NCBI RefSeq assembly: GCF_030269325.1 | Contig: NZ_BSTD01000001.1 | Location: 2,248,681 to 2,312,680, forward strand | Length of the DNA: 64,000 bases | Direction: 5' to 3' | Source of the DNA: Amycolatopsis sp. NBRC 101858 | GTDB lineage: Bacteria; Actinomycetota; Actinomycetes; Mycobacteriales; Pseudonocardiaceae | Shown here: piece after piece, positions 41,078 through 49,278 of the stretch | Layout of the letters: each line of letters begins with the position of its first letter | Position numbering within the stretch: position 1 is the stretch's first letter | The notes under the pieces: model-generated | Told to the model about the DNA's origin: nothing | Databases searched by the model: none | What the model saw: only the letters and a program-made list of their open reading frames with translations | Translations under genes and position numbers: made by a program

Positions 41078-41110
41078 AAAACCCCGGACATTCTATCCGG
41101 GGTTTTCTTT
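41078..41110 (+). terminator. Terminator after tRNA-Gly
   Basis: AAAACCCCGGA pairs with TCCGGGGTTTT around a seven-base loop, followed by CTTTTT. The hairpin also covers the end of the convergent sigma-factor gene. Confidence 0.9.
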
Positions 41111-42289
41111 TTGTATCCGGACCCGCAAATGAGCCGCGTGCGCGTCCGGCAAACCGGTTTCCACTGCCCGTTCCAAAGCGTCGGTCGCCGACTCAGAACC
41201 CAAGCGGTGCAACAACTCCGCGCGTGAAGCGTGCCACCACGGATAATCGTCCAGCTCCGCCAGCGCGTCCACCAATGCCAGCCCCGCCGCGGGGCCGTCC
41301 CTTTCCGCAACCGCTGCCGCGCGGTTGAGCCGGACCACCGGGGTGTCCTGGATCGACAACAGCACGTCGTACCAGGAGATCACCGCGTCCCAGTTCGTCT
41401 CCGAATACGACGGTGCCAGGTCGTGGCAAGCCGCGATCGCCGCTTGGACCACGTAGGCGTTCGGGACCGATGGTGTGCGGCGCAGGCCGGCGCCCACCAG
41501 CTCCACGCCCTCCTTGATCAGCTCGAAGTCCCACGCCGACCGGTCCTGGTCGGCCAGCAGCACCGGCATTCCCGCGGAGAACCGGGCCGCGCGGCGGGCG
41601 TCCTGCAGGAGGACCAGCGCCAGCAACCCCAGCGCCGTCGGCTCGTCCGGCATCAGCGAAGCCAGCAACCGGGCCAGGCGGACCGCCTCCGCGCGCAGAG
41701 CAACCCGGCCCGTGTAGCCCTCGTTGAAGATCAGGTACACCGTCGATGCGACACCGGCCAAGCGCGCGGGGAGTTCCTCCGCCGCGGGCACCCGGTACGG
41801 GATCCGAGCCTGGGCGATCTTCTGCTTCGCTCGCGTCAGGCGCTTCGCCATCGTCGCTTCGGGGACCAGCAGGCCGCGGGCGACCTCCGCCGTCGACAAC
41901 CCGCCCAACGTCCGGAGCGCCAGCGCGACCTGGGCGTCCACCGACAACGCCGGGTGGCAGCACGTGAACACCAGCCGCAGCAGGTCGTCGCGGACCGAGA
42001 CCGGGTCGGGGAACGGGTCGAACGCGGGCATCGCGTCCGCCTCCTTCCCGAGCCGCTTCGCTTCGCGGCGGACGACGTCCACCGCGCGACGGCGGGCCGC
42101 CACCAGGAGCCAGCCGCGCGGGTTGTCCGGGACGCCGTCGCGCGGCCACGTCTCCAGCGCGCGCACGACGGCGTCCTGGACCGCGTCTTCGGCCAGGTCG
42201 ACGCTGCCGGTGACGCGGACCAGCGTGGCCAGTACCCGGGTGCCCTCGTCCCGGACCAGCCGCGCGACCGCGTCCCCGGCGTGGATCAC
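41093..42289 (-). CDS. ECF sigma factor with C-terminal extension (ECF42-like)
   Basis: A 398-residue sigma factor. Regions 2 and 4 fill the first about 170 residues (DAVARLVRDEGTRVLATLVR, AEDAVQDAVVRALETW, LGGLSTAEVARGLLVPEATMAKRLTRAKQKI). The remaining 220 residues form a helical extension with ASTVYLIFNEGYTG and LLSIQDTPVVRLNRAAAV, typical of ECF42/DUF6596 sigma factors. GTG start at 42289 overlaps the YCII stop (GTGA). ECF42 factors lack an anti-sigma factor and are proposed to be controlled by their extension or partner. Last bases overlap the tRNA terminator region. Confidence 0.9.
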   Translation of the reverse strand: MIHAGDAVARLVRDEGTRVLATLVRVTGSVDLAEDAVQDAVVRALETWPRDGVPDNPRGWLLVAARRRAVDVVRREAKRLGKEADAMPAFDPFPDPVSVRDDLLRLVFTCCHPALSVDAQVALALRTLGGLSTAEVARGLLVPEATMAKRLTRAKQKIAQARIPYRVPAAEELPARLAGVASTVYLIFNEGYTGRVALRAEAVRLARLLASLMPDEPTALGLLALVLLQDARRAARFSAGMPVLLADQDRSAWDFELIKEGVELVGAGLRRTPSVPNAYVVQAAIAACHDLAPSYSETNWDAVISWYDVLLSIQDTPVVRLNRAAAVAERDGPAAGLALVDALAELDDYPWWHASRAELLHRLGSESATDALERAVETGLPDAHAAHLRVRIQKENPG

Positions 42290-42636
42290 CGGCCGAAGTC
42301 GACGACCGGCCGGACCTCGATGGCGCCGTCCCAGGCACCCGGGATCTGCGCCGCGACCTTGACCGCTTCGTCGAGATCGGCGCACTCGATGAGGTAGAAG
42401 CCGGTGAGGGCTTCCTTCGTCTCGGCGTACGGGCCGTCGGTGGTGACGATGTCGCCGCCCTTGCCGCCGGTGACGCGGACGGTCGTCGCGGTCGCGGTCG
42501 GGTACAGGGCCGCGCCGCCGCGGATCACGGCCTGGGCGGCCGCGCCGAACTCGTTGTAGTCCTTCATCATGTCCGCGGCCTCGGGCTTCGTCGGGTCGAC
42601 GTCGGAGGCGAAGATGATCGCGGCGTACTGGGGCAT
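42286..42636 (-). CDS. YCII (DGPF) family protein paired with ECF42 sigma
   Basis: A 116-residue ferredoxin-like-fold protein with the motif TTDGPYAETKEALTGFYLIE, the DGPF motif of YCII proteins that accompany ECF42 sigma factors. Conserved Asp-Gly-Pro suggests a catalytic or binding role, not established. First gene of a two-gene operon; its stop overlaps the sigma-factor start by four bases, and a likely self-activated promoter lies about 50-80 bases upstream. Confidence 0.9.
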   Translation of the reverse strand: MPQYAAIIFASDVDPTKPEAADMMKDYNEFGAAAQAVIRGGAALYPTATATTVRVTGGKGGDIVTTDGPYAETKEALTGFYLIECADLDEAVKVAAQIPGAWDGAIEVRPVVDFGR

Positions 42637-42688
42637 GACTACTCCTCACAGGTCCTGACCGGCGCCGATCGCCGGCTCCCACTGTAAG

Positions 42689-42716
42689 GACGAACGGGCG
42701 AAGGCGCGCCGGGACA
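42689..42716 (-). promoter_or_regulatory. Candidate ECF-dependent promoter of the YCII-sigma operon
   Basis: On the minus strand TGTCCC (42716-42711) and CGTC (42692-42689) are 18 bases apart. ECF sigma factors often activate their own operon through such elements. Weak evidence by itself. Confidence 0.35.
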
Positions 42717-42735
42717 ACCCACGCCGAACTTTTTC

Positions 42736-43386
42736 TCAGCCTTCGACGAGCTCCCACTCGGAGTCCGGGGTCTCGCGGTCGTAGACCTGGCCCGGCGCCG
42801 CCTTGAGCACCGTCCGGACGTCCGGGTACAGGTTCGCGACGTGCTCCAGTTCCAGGCCCTCGACCTCGAAGTCCTCCGCCTCGGGGACCTCGAAGCCGAC
42901 GAACAGCCAGGTGCCGTCCTGTTCGCGGACGACCTGGCGGACCGCGCGCACCGGCTGCTGCCAGCCGGCCGGGATCTCGGTCAGGCCGGTGCTGATCTGG
43001 GCTTCGTCGTCCGGTGAACCCTCGAACTCCCAGGCCGCGCGGCGCTGGCCGAGCAGCCGGATGTCCTCGTCCTCGTCGTCGGAACCCGTCACCGACGACA
43101 GCAGCCACGTACGGCGCTCGGGGTCCCAGTCGGCGGCCATGCCCGTCGGCAGGCCGGCCAGCGCGGCCAGCTGCGGGAGCAGCTCGAGGGCCTCGCGCAC
43201 CGACATCTTGCCGAAGCTCTCGCGGTTGACCACGACGTCCTCGGACAGCTCGGTGCCGTCGCTGATGAACCAGTCGTCCTCGTCGTCCAGCACGACGAAG
43301 CCCAGCGCGTCCGGATCGTTGACCAGGGCCAGGGCGATGATCACCGGGGCTTCCGGGTCCTGGCGCAGCGGCCATTCGGTCGACAT
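42736..43386 (-). CDS. Acidic protein of unknown function
   Basis: A 216-residue acidic, soluble protein from ATG at 43386 (MSTEWPLRQDPEAPVIIALAL...). It contains many Asp/Glu and a long unstructured-looking charged stretch, VTGSDDEDEDIR, near the middle. No motif recognised. The frame is open to 43656, but the upstream part lies antisense to the nitroreductase gene and does not look like protein. Start choice rests on that overlap. Function unknown. Confidence 0.7.
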   Translation of the reverse strand: MSTEWPLRQDPEAPVIIALALVNDPDALGFVVLDDEDDWFISDGTELSEDVVVNRESFGKMSVREALELLPQLAALAGLPTGMAADWDPERRTWLLSSVTGSDDEDEDIRLLGQRRAAWEFEGSPDDEAQISTGLTEIPAGWQQPVRAVRQVVREQDGTWLFVGFEVPEAEDFEVEGLELEHVANLYPDVRTVLKAAPGQVYDRETPDSEWELVEG

Positions 43387-43461
43387 GCGCCATATCCCAC
43401 CATCGGGCGACCGCGGGCCGGGAAGCGGGGTCGCCCGCTCGATTAATTCATCGAGCGTTGA

Positions 43462-43467
43462 TATTAT
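43462..43467 (+). promoter_or_regulatory. Leaderless -10 of the nitroreductase gene
   Basis: TATTAT is a perfect-spaced -10 seven bases before ATG 43475, in an AT-rich pocket (43441-43467). -35 is weak (TCGATT). Confidence 0.5.
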
Positions 43468-43474
43468 CCCGGGC

Positions 43475-43852
43475 ATGGTGCTGCCCAAAGGACTCGCCCG
43501 CTTCAACCGCGTGGTCACCAACCGGATCAACAAGTACGTCGTGAACTGGGCGCCGGGCTTCGGCCTGCTGGTCCACAAAGGACGGAAGTCCGGCAAGGAG
43601 TACCGCACGCCGCTGAACGTCTTCCGCACGGACGACGGCTTCGTCGTCGCGCTCACCTACGGCCCCGACACGGACTGGGTCAAGAACGTGCTGGCCGCGG
43701 AGAGTTGCACCGTGGTCACCCGGCGGCGTAATTACCGCGTGCATTCGCCCGAGCTCGTGCATGATGAGTCCCGCCGAGCGATGCCGACTCCCGTGCGGCA
43801 GTTCCTCGGCCTGCTGAACGTCCAAGACTTCCTGCTGCTGAAGCGGGACTAG
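43475..43852 (+). CDS. Deazaflavin-dependent nitroreductase family protein
   Basis: A 125-residue protein resembling Mycobacterium Ddn and related F420-H2-dependent reductases: LVHKGRKSGKEYRTPLNVFRTDDGFVVALTYGPDTDWVKNVLA, and the final VQDFLLLKRD. These split-barrel proteins use cofactor F420 to reduce quinones or xenobiotics. It is short but complete. ATG at 43475 preceded by TATTAT at -10; no ribosome site, so it is probably leaderless. A GNAT gene starts eight bases downstream in the same direction. Confidence 0.88.
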   Translation: MVLPKGLARFNRVVTNRINKYVVNWAPGFGLLVHKGRKSGKEYRTPLNVFRTDDGFVVALTYGPDTDWVKNVLAAESCTVVTRRRNYRVHSPELVHDESRRAMPTPVRQFLGLLNVQDFLLLKRD

Positions 43853-43860
43853 GGGGAAAA

Positions 43861-44391
43861 ATGCTGCTCGAGGGGGAGCTCGTCCGGCTGCGCGCGCTGG
43901 AGCCGGAAGACGCCGAGAAGATCCACCCGTGGATCCACGACCCCGAGGTCGGCCGGTGGATGACCAACAGCCACCCGCGCTCCCTTGCGCAGCTGCGCAA
44001 GCACGCCGAGGAACGCCCGCTCAACAGCTACGAGCTCGTCGTCCTGGGGATCGAGGCCGACGGCAAGCTCATCGGCATCGTCGACCTCCGCGACGCCGAG
44101 CCCGAAATCGGCAACGCGGAGCTGGACATCTACATCGGTGACGCCGAATACCGCAACGGCGGCGGTTACGGCACCGAAGCGCTGCGCCTGATGTGCCGCT
44201 ACGGCTTCAATTCGATGCGCCTGCACATGATCACGCTGTGGGTCGTCGCCGAGAACGAGCGCGCGCGGCACGTCTACCGCAAGGTCGGCTTCTCCGAAGA
44301 CGGCCGCCACCGCGAGGCGTTCGTCGCGGCGGACGGCGAGCGCCACGACATGATCCTGATGAGCATGCTCAAGGGCGAACTCAAGTGGTGA
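43861..44391 (+). CDS. RimJ/RimL-type GNAT acetyltransferase
   Basis: A 176-residue acetyltransferase. It begins LLEGELVRLRALEPEDAEKI, has motif A AEYRNGGGYGTEALRLMCRYGF, and ends YRKVGFSEDGRHREAFVAADG, a domain order shared by RimJ/RimL and SpeG-type enzymes. Substrate may be an N-terminus or small amine. It follows the nitroreductase gene by eight bases and overlaps the convergent YjbR gene by 11 bases. Confidence 0.9.
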   Translation: MLLEGELVRLRALEPEDAEKIHPWIHDPEVGRWMTNSHPRSLAQLRKHAEERPLNSYELVVLGIEADGKLIGIVDLRDAEPEIGNAELDIYIGDAEYRNGGGYGTEALRLMCRYGFNSMRLHMITLWVVAENERARHVYRKVGFSEDGRHREAFVAADGERHDMILMSMLKGELKW

Positions 44392-44707
44392 GCCGGCGAG
44401 GCGCCTTCAGCCGCCACGCCTCCTCGAGCAGCTCACGCAGCTGATCGACGTCGACGCGTTCGAGGTCGACGATGATCGAGCCGTACCCGTCGTAGTGCGA
44501 TGTCGTGAAGAAGGCCGCGTCGCCGGAGTCCAGCAACGCGGCCTTCTCGTCGAGCCCGCACAGCACGACCAGGCCGCCCTCGGCCTCGGTGCGCAGCCGC
44601 GCGAACCCCTTGCCCGCCACCTTCAGCGCGGGCGTGCGGTACCAGGTCGCCGCCTCGACCTCGGGCAGTTCCGAGGCCAGGCGGACGACGTCTTCCCAAG
44701 TCGTCAT
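44381..44707 (-). CDS. MmcQ/YjbR-family protein
   Basis: A 108-residue small alpha/beta protein of the YjbR fold (WEDVVRLASELPEVEAATWYRTPALKVAGKGFARL, SIIVDLERVDVDQLRELLEEAW). Members bind DNA or act as small regulators in some pathways, but no defined function is established. Convergent with the GNAT gene, overlapping it by 11 bases. Confidence 0.88.
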   Translation of the reverse strand: MTTWEDVVRLASELPEVEAATWYRTPALKVAGKGFARLRTEAEGGLVVLCGLDEKAALLDSGDAAFFTTSHYDGYGSIIVDLERVDVDQLRELLEEAWRLKAPRRLTT

Positions 44708-44744
44708 GGGTCCATTGTCGACCCGGCGTCTTGGAAAAACCGGA

Positions 44745-46439
44745 TCACGGCAGCTGGGTGATCCGGTCGGCCGCGGGCGGGGCCAGGTTCGGGTGGGCGC
44801 CCAGGTACGCGACGAGCGCGTCCAGGTCCACCGGTCCGCCGGCCAGGTTGGTGCCCTTGGTGAACTCGGTGAAGCCGTCCCCGCCGGCGGCGAGGAAGTT
44901 GTTCACCGACACGCGGAACGTCGCCGCCGGGTCGACCGGCGTGCCGTTCACCGTGATGTTCGAGACCCGCGAGCCCTGCGGCGCGGACGCCGAGTAGCTG
45001 TAGTGCAGCGAGCTCGAGATCTGCAGGAACTTCGGGTTCACCCCCGGCGCCCACTGCTGCTCCAGCACGTTCTTCAGGTTCGCGCCGGTCAGCGTGATCG
45101 TCTGCATGATGTTCGAGAACGGCTGGACGGTGAACGCCTCGCCGTAGGTCACCACGCCGTCGCCTTCGCCCGCCGGGGACGACGCGTAGGTCAGGTCGGC
45201 GCGGATGCCGCCCGGGTTGGTCATCGCGATGACCGCACTGTTCGACTGCGTGCCCGCCAGCTGCGCGTCGGCGATGACGTCGCCGAGCGCCGACTCGCCG
45301 GCCGCGTTCCCCGCCGCCTTCAGGTCCTGGGTGATGGTGCCGATCTGCTTGTTCGCGATCGGGCCCGACTTCGCCTGTGCGTCGGCGACCAGCGCCGCCA
45401 CGGCCGGGTCCGGGGTGACCGTGCGGGTGACGATCTCGTTGTGCGCCTGCGTCGCCGACCGGACGACGTCGCGCGTCTTCAGGTTGATCTTCAGGTCGAC
45501 GACCGAGAGCAGCCGGCCGAAGGACGAGCCCTGGATGACCGTGCGCGGCTGGCCGGCCGGGTCGTTGATCACGCAGTTGTACTGCTGGTGGCTGTGGCCG
45601 GTGAAGATCGCGTCGACCTTCGGGGTCACGGCCTTCGCGATCGCGGTGGCCGGGCCGGGCAGGACCCGGCAGTCGTTCGGGCCCTCGACCTCGGTGCTGT
45701 CGCCCTGGTGCAGCAGCACGATCTGGGACTTGACGCCGAAGAAGTCGAGCAGGTTCGCGGTGCGGTTGATCGCTTCGACCTCGTCGCCGAACTTCAGGCC
45801 CTTGATCGCCTCCGGCGTCACGACCGACGGCAGGTCCTTCAGCGTCGCGCCGATGACGCCGACCGGCACGCCGCCCTCGAACTTGACGGTGAACGGCAAC
45901 AGCGCGGGCAGGCCGTTGGTGAAGTACACATTGGACCCGAGGAACGGGAAGTCCGCACCCTTGAACTTCTTGTCGAACTGGCAACCGTCCGTCGGGTGGC
46001 AGCCGCCGAACTGCATGCGCTGCAGCTCCTTGTAGCCCTCGTCGAACTCGTGGTTCCCGACGACGGACGCGTTGACGCCCAGCATGTTCAGGAAGTCGAT
46101 GGTCGGCTCGTCGTGGAACAGCGCCGAGGTCAGCGGCGACGCGCCGATGTTGTCGCCGGCGGAAACGACGAACGAGTTGCGCACCTGCGACCGCAGCTGC
46201 TTCACGTGCGTGGCCAGGTAAGCGGCGCCACCGGCGTCCACAGTGGTCCCGTCGGACTGCGTGACGCGGCCGCTGGAGCCGGTCGGCGGCGCCAGGTTTC
46301 CGTGCAGGTCGTTGAAAGCGATGATCCGGACGTCGGTGGTGGGGTCCGGGCGCTGGCCCGCGGACGCGGGTGCGGTGGTCACCGCGGTCGTCGCCAGCGC
46401 GGCCGCGGCGAGCACCACGAGCCGGGTTGAAAGCCTCAT
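44745..46439 (-). CDS. Secreted 5'-nucleotidase/metallophosphatase
   Basis: A 564-residue UshA-like protein. Signal peptide (MRLSTRLVVLAAAALATTAVTTAPASA). Metallophosphatase signatures FNDLHGNL, GDNIGAS, GNHEFDEG and GHSHQQYN bind two metal ions. The C-terminal 5'-nucleotidase domain (about residues 335-545) begins after VIQGSSFGRLLSVVDL and contains NPGGIRADLTYASS and GEAFTVQPFSNIMQTITLTGANL. It hydrolyses nucleotides or related phosphodiesters outside the cell, supplying phosphate or nucleosides. ATG at 46439 follows GGAGGA. Confidence 0.94.
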   Translation of the reverse strand: MRLSTRLVVLAAAALATTAVTTAPASAGQRPDPTTDVRIIAFNDLHGNLAPPTGSSGRVTQSDGTTVDAGGAAYLATHVKQLRSQVRNSFVVSAGDNIGASPLTSALFHDEPTIDFLNMLGVNASVVGNHEFDEGYKELQRMQFGGCHPTDGCQFDKKFKGADFPFLGSNVYFTNGLPALLPFTVKFEGGVPVGVIGATLKDLPSVVTPEAIKGLKFGDEVEAINRTANLLDFFGVKSQIVLLHQGDSTEVEGPNDCRVLPGPATAIAKAVTPKVDAIFTGHSHQQYNCVINDPAGQPRTVIQGSSFGRLLSVVDLKINLKTRDVVRSATQAHNEIVTRTVTPDPAVAALVADAQAKSGPIANKQIGTITQDLKAAGNAAGESALGDVIADAQLAGTQSNSAVIAMTNPGGIRADLTYASSPAGEGDGVVTYGEAFTVQPFSNIMQTITLTGANLKNVLEQQWAPGVNPKFLQISSSLHYSYSASAPQGSRVSNITVNGTPVDPAATFRVSVNNFLAAGGDGFTEFTKGTNLAGGPVDLDALVAYLGAHPNLAPPAADRITQLP

Positions 46440-46553
46440 GCGTGTTTCCTCCGATTCGCGCCCAAGGTCCCCAAACGGGCGCACGGCGGAGGATTCTGCC
46501 TCGCGAAGCAGTCAGCTACCAGGGTCAAAAGACGGACGTAAAGCGAATGTCAC

Positions 46554-47333
46554 CTAACGGCTTCCCTGGAGCAGCACCCGCGCGACGAGCGCCGGGTCGT
46601 CGTTCATCGGCACGTGCCCGCAGCCGGGCAGCAGCTGGAACGTCCCGTTGGGAGCGACCTTCCGCAGGTCGGCGACGCGCGGCCGGGCGAGGATCCGGTC
46701 GTGCTCGGCCCAGGCGATCGTCACCGGGACGCCGGTGACCGGCCCGGTGAAGCGGAAGTCCCCGCGCGACTGCGCGGCGGTCGGCTCGAAACCCGGCGCG
46801 GTCGCGAGCGCGTGGGCGTCTTCGACGACGGCGTCCGGAGTCAGCAGGGTCGGCTTCCCGACGATCATCCCGGTCAGCGCCTTGCGCCCGGCCGCCGTCG
46901 CGGCGATGCGGCGCACGACGTGCGGTGGCGTGCGCTGGGCGAGCGCGCGGTGGGCCTTGAGCGTCGCGATCGCGTACATCTTCTGCGTCCGGTTCCACAG
47001 TCCGGCCGGCGACAACGCCGTGACGCTGCGGACGAGCCCGGCCTGGCCGAGCGCCAGCGACAGCAGGCCGCCGAGCGAGTTCCCCGCGACGTGCGGGCGG
47101 TCGAGCCCCAGCTCGGTGAAGAGCTCCTTGAACATCACCAGCGCGGGCTCGACGCCGTACCCGCCGGCCGGCTCGGGTGACTCACCGAAGCCCGGCAGGT
47201 CAACGGCGATGACGTCGCGATGCGGCGTGAGCAGCGGGAACACCGGTGCCCACGCCTGACGGCGGTGGCCGATGCCGTGGATCAGCACCAGCGGCTCGCC
47301 CCGGCCCTCGCGGTCGTAGACAACGTCGTCCAT
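46554..47333 (-). CDS. Alpha/beta hydrolase
   Basis: A 259-residue hydrolase. Oxyanion motif HGIGHRRQAW, nucleophile elbow GNSLGG, acid and His near the C-terminus (IAWAEHD, GCGHVPMNDDP). Likely esterase or lactonase; substrate unknown. A TTACY-N4-RGTAA palindrome overlaps its start codon and -10 (TACTCT, six bases upstream), suggesting control shared with lipid-oxidation genes and hence an acyl or lipid substrate. Starts antisense to nothing; 51 bases separate it from the Gfo/Idh gene stop. Confidence 0.87.
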   Translation of the reverse strand: MDDVVYDREGRGEPLVLIHGIGHRRQAWAPVFPLLTPHRDVIAVDLPGFGESPEPAGGYGVEPALVMFKELFTELGLDRPHVAGNSLGGLLSLALGQAGLVRSVTALSPAGLWNRTQKMYAIATLKAHRALAQRTPPHVVRRIAATAAGRKALTGMIVGKPTLLTPDAVVEDAHALATAPGFEPTAAQSRGDFRFTGPVTGVPVTIAWAEHDRILARPRVADLRKVAPNGTFQLLPGCGHVPMNDDPALVARVLLQGSR

Positions 47334-47346
47334 TACCCGAGAGTAA
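47333..47346. promoter_or_regulatory. TTACY-N4-RGTAA operator at the alpha/beta hydrolase gene
   Basis: TTACC-CGAG-AGTAA on the plus strand. It overlaps the ATG at 47333 and covers a likely leaderless -10 (minus-strand TACTCT). A different near-palindrome, TACCGTCGGTA, lies about 20 bases further upstream. Confidence 0.55.
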
Positions 47347-47384
47347 GTCCGGGTTCGCGGAAAAGCTACTACCGTCGGTAACAG

Positions 47385-48464
47385 TTACTCTGCGTCCGGG
47401 TGAATCCGCTTCCCAGCGTCAGCGGACCGCTGGACGGCGTCGAGAACGCGGTGCACGCGCAGCGCGTGCGCGAAGTCCGGCAGGTCGCCCTTGAGGTGCC
47501 GGGCGTAGGCGTGCGCGACGTTGTACGACGGCTCGGCGGCGCGCCCGGCCAGCTGCGGCAGCTCGTATCGGGTGGGCACGGTGAGCTTCTCCAGCGTGCC
47601 GGTCCGGCTGCCGCGCAACGTCACCTTCGCGATCCAGAACAGCGGGTCCGCGGCGGTGACGACGAGCGTGCCCTCGGTGCCGTTGATCTCCCAGTGGAAG
47701 TCCGTGGCGGGCGACGACCCGCCGCGCAGGTGCAGCGACGCGACGGCGCCGCCGTTCAGCACGCCGCTGACGGCGATCTGGTCCGGCGCGGTCATCGCGA
47801 CCGAGTCGCCGGTGACCTCGTCACGCACCCGCGGCCGGACGGTCGCCATCGTCGCCGACAGCTCGGAGAACCGGCCGAGCACCATGTCGAACGCGTCGAC
47901 GGTGTGCGCGAACGGGATCGTCAGCATGGTCGCCCCGCCTTCGGGGTGCAGCTGGTAGTCACGCCCGGCCCGGACCGACGGACCCCAGTTGCCGCCCGAG
48001 CCGATCAACGACGTCGAAAGCACGCGGCCGACGTAGCCGTCCTTGATGAGGTCCCGCAGGTAGCGCAACGCGGGTGCGGACCGCCCCTGCAGTCCGACGG
48101 CCGTCTTGGCGTCCTTCGCCGCTTCGGCCAGCGCCTCGGTTTCGGCCAGGCTCGCGCCGAGCGGCCACTCGCTCAGCACCTGCTTGTGCGCGGCCAGCGC
48201 GGGCTCGATCAGCGCCCGGTGCTCGCTCACCTTCACCGCGACGACGACCAGGTCGACCTCCGGGTGCCGCGCCAGCTCCCCGGCGTCGCCGAAGGTCAGC
48301 GGCACGCCGTACTTCTCCCCGGCCACCCGCGCCGAGTCGGCACTGCTCGCGCTGAGCGCGCGGAGCTCGTAGCCGTCCACCGCGGCCAGCGCGGGCACGT
48401 GCGCGGTGGCGGCCCAGCCGCCGTTCGCGCTGAGCCCGACGATGCCGACCCGGACCGGTGCCAT
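47385..48464 (-). CDS. Gfo/Idh/MocA-family oxidoreductase
   Basis: A 359-residue NAD(P)-dependent oxidoreductase. The Rossmann segment is VRVGIVGLSANGGWAATAHVPAL, and SEWPLGASLAE covers the family's catalytic Lys position (EKP in many members, here EWP). It probably oxidises or reduces a sugar, inositol or related polyol; galactose-type dehydrogenases such as yeast Gal80-like sequences have a similar SANGGWA opening. Replacement of the usual Lys by Trp suggests altered catalysis or a regulatory role. ATG at 48464 follows AAAGGGAACGC. Confidence 0.85.
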   Translation of the reverse strand: MAPVRVGIVGLSANGGWAATAHVPALAAVDGYELRALSASSADSARVAGEKYGVPLTFGDAGELARHPEVDLVVVAVKVSEHRALIEPALAAHKQVLSEWPLGASLAETEALAEAAKDAKTAVGLQGRSAPALRYLRDLIKDGYVGRVLSTSLIGSGGNWGPSVRAGRDYQLHPEGGATMLTIPFAHTVDAFDMVLGRFSELSATMATVRPRVRDEVTGDSVAMTAPDQIAVSGVLNGGAVASLHLRGGSSPATDFHWEINGTEGTLVVTAADPLFWIAKVTLRGSRTGTLEKLTVPTRYELPQLAGRAAEPSYNVAHAYARHLKGDLPDFAHALRVHRVLDAVQRSADAGKRIHPDAE

Positions 48465-48516
48465 GAGCGTTCCCTTTCGTTGCCCCCACAAGAGTTCGAC
48501 GTGCCGAGCGTCGTGG

Positions 48517-48989
48517 TCATTCCCGGGTCGGCGCAAGCCGCATCCGGTTACGTCTCCCTTTTCCGGCTATGACTTCGGACTCGCCGGTGAGGACGAAGCC
48601 GAGCCGCTCGTAGACGCGTCGCGCGCGGTCGTTCCCCTCGAAGACGTGCAGACCGATGGCTTCCGCGCCGGCTTCCCGGGCCGCTTCGCGGACGGCGTGG
48701 ATGAGGTCCGCGGCCAGCCCGCGGCCGCGCGCCTGTGGCGCAACCCACATCGAGAAGACCAGCCATTCCCGCTCGCCGGGCCAGCCGCAGACGAGCGCGA
48801 CGGCGTCGTCACCGTCGAACGCGGCGAACCAAGCGCGGTCCCGGAGCCACGCCGCCAGTCGGCATCGAGCTTGGCGCGTTCGACCGCGACGAGCGAGCCG
48901 AAATTCTCGGGTGTGTCCGCGAGCGCGCGGAGCCGGATTTCGCGCAGCACGGGGACGTCGTCGGGAGTCAGCCGTCGCACGTGGACCAT
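48517..48989 (-). pseudogene. GNAT acetyltransferase interrupted by a one-base deletion
   Basis: The N-terminal part (MVHVRRLTPDDVPVLREIRL...ERAKLDADW) is in one frame; the rest (WLRDRAWFAAFDGDDAVAL, MWVAPQARGRGLAADLIHAV with the acetyl-CoA motif, and RRVYERLGFVL) is in another. The frames meet at about 48850-48854, where CGGCG would restore one reading frame if it were CGGGCG. Both halves are well-preserved GNAT sequence, so either the gene was recently inactivated or a G was lost in sequencing. Convergent or regulatory partners are not obvious. Confidence 0.75.
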
Positions 48990-49015
48990 CCGGGCAGGCT
49001 CGCACGCACGGAGGG

Positions 49016-49030
49016 TTCGGTAACACCGAA
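49016..49030. promoter_or_regulatory. Palindrome upstream of small membrane protein gene
   Basis: TTCGGT-AAC-ACCGAA has perfect six-base arms. It lies in the divergent region between the broken GNAT gene and a small membrane protein gene. Confidence 0.45.
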
Positions 49031-49075
49031 TAATGCGGACGCGATGAGGCGATCGTTCCGGCAACTGGGGGAAAC

Positions 49076-49186
49076 ATGGGCATCGAGGTCGTACTCGTGG
49101 TGCTGGCCGTCGTCGTGCTGCTGATCGGGGGCACGGTGTTCAGCGCCTGGCGGGCCGAGCGCTCGGAGGAACGCGAAGACGACTGA
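49076..49186 (+). CDS. Small single-helix membrane protein
   Basis: A 36-residue ORF beginning MGIEVVLVVLAVVVLLIGG, one membrane helix, followed by a charged tail (WRAERSEEREDD). It has GGGGGAA six bases upstream of ATG. The composition (strong hydrophobic core, then alternating acidic/basic tail) is typical of real small membrane proteins. No family or function recognised. Confidence 0.55.
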   Translation: MGIEVVLVVLAVVVLLIGGTVFSAWRAERSEEREDD

Positions 49187-49278
49187 CCGATCGGCCGAGC
49201 GCCGTTCGGCCGAGTGACCGATGGGGTCCGGCTCTTCGACCGAAGTGCTCGCCGGTCATGATCCATAACGTCGGTGGC

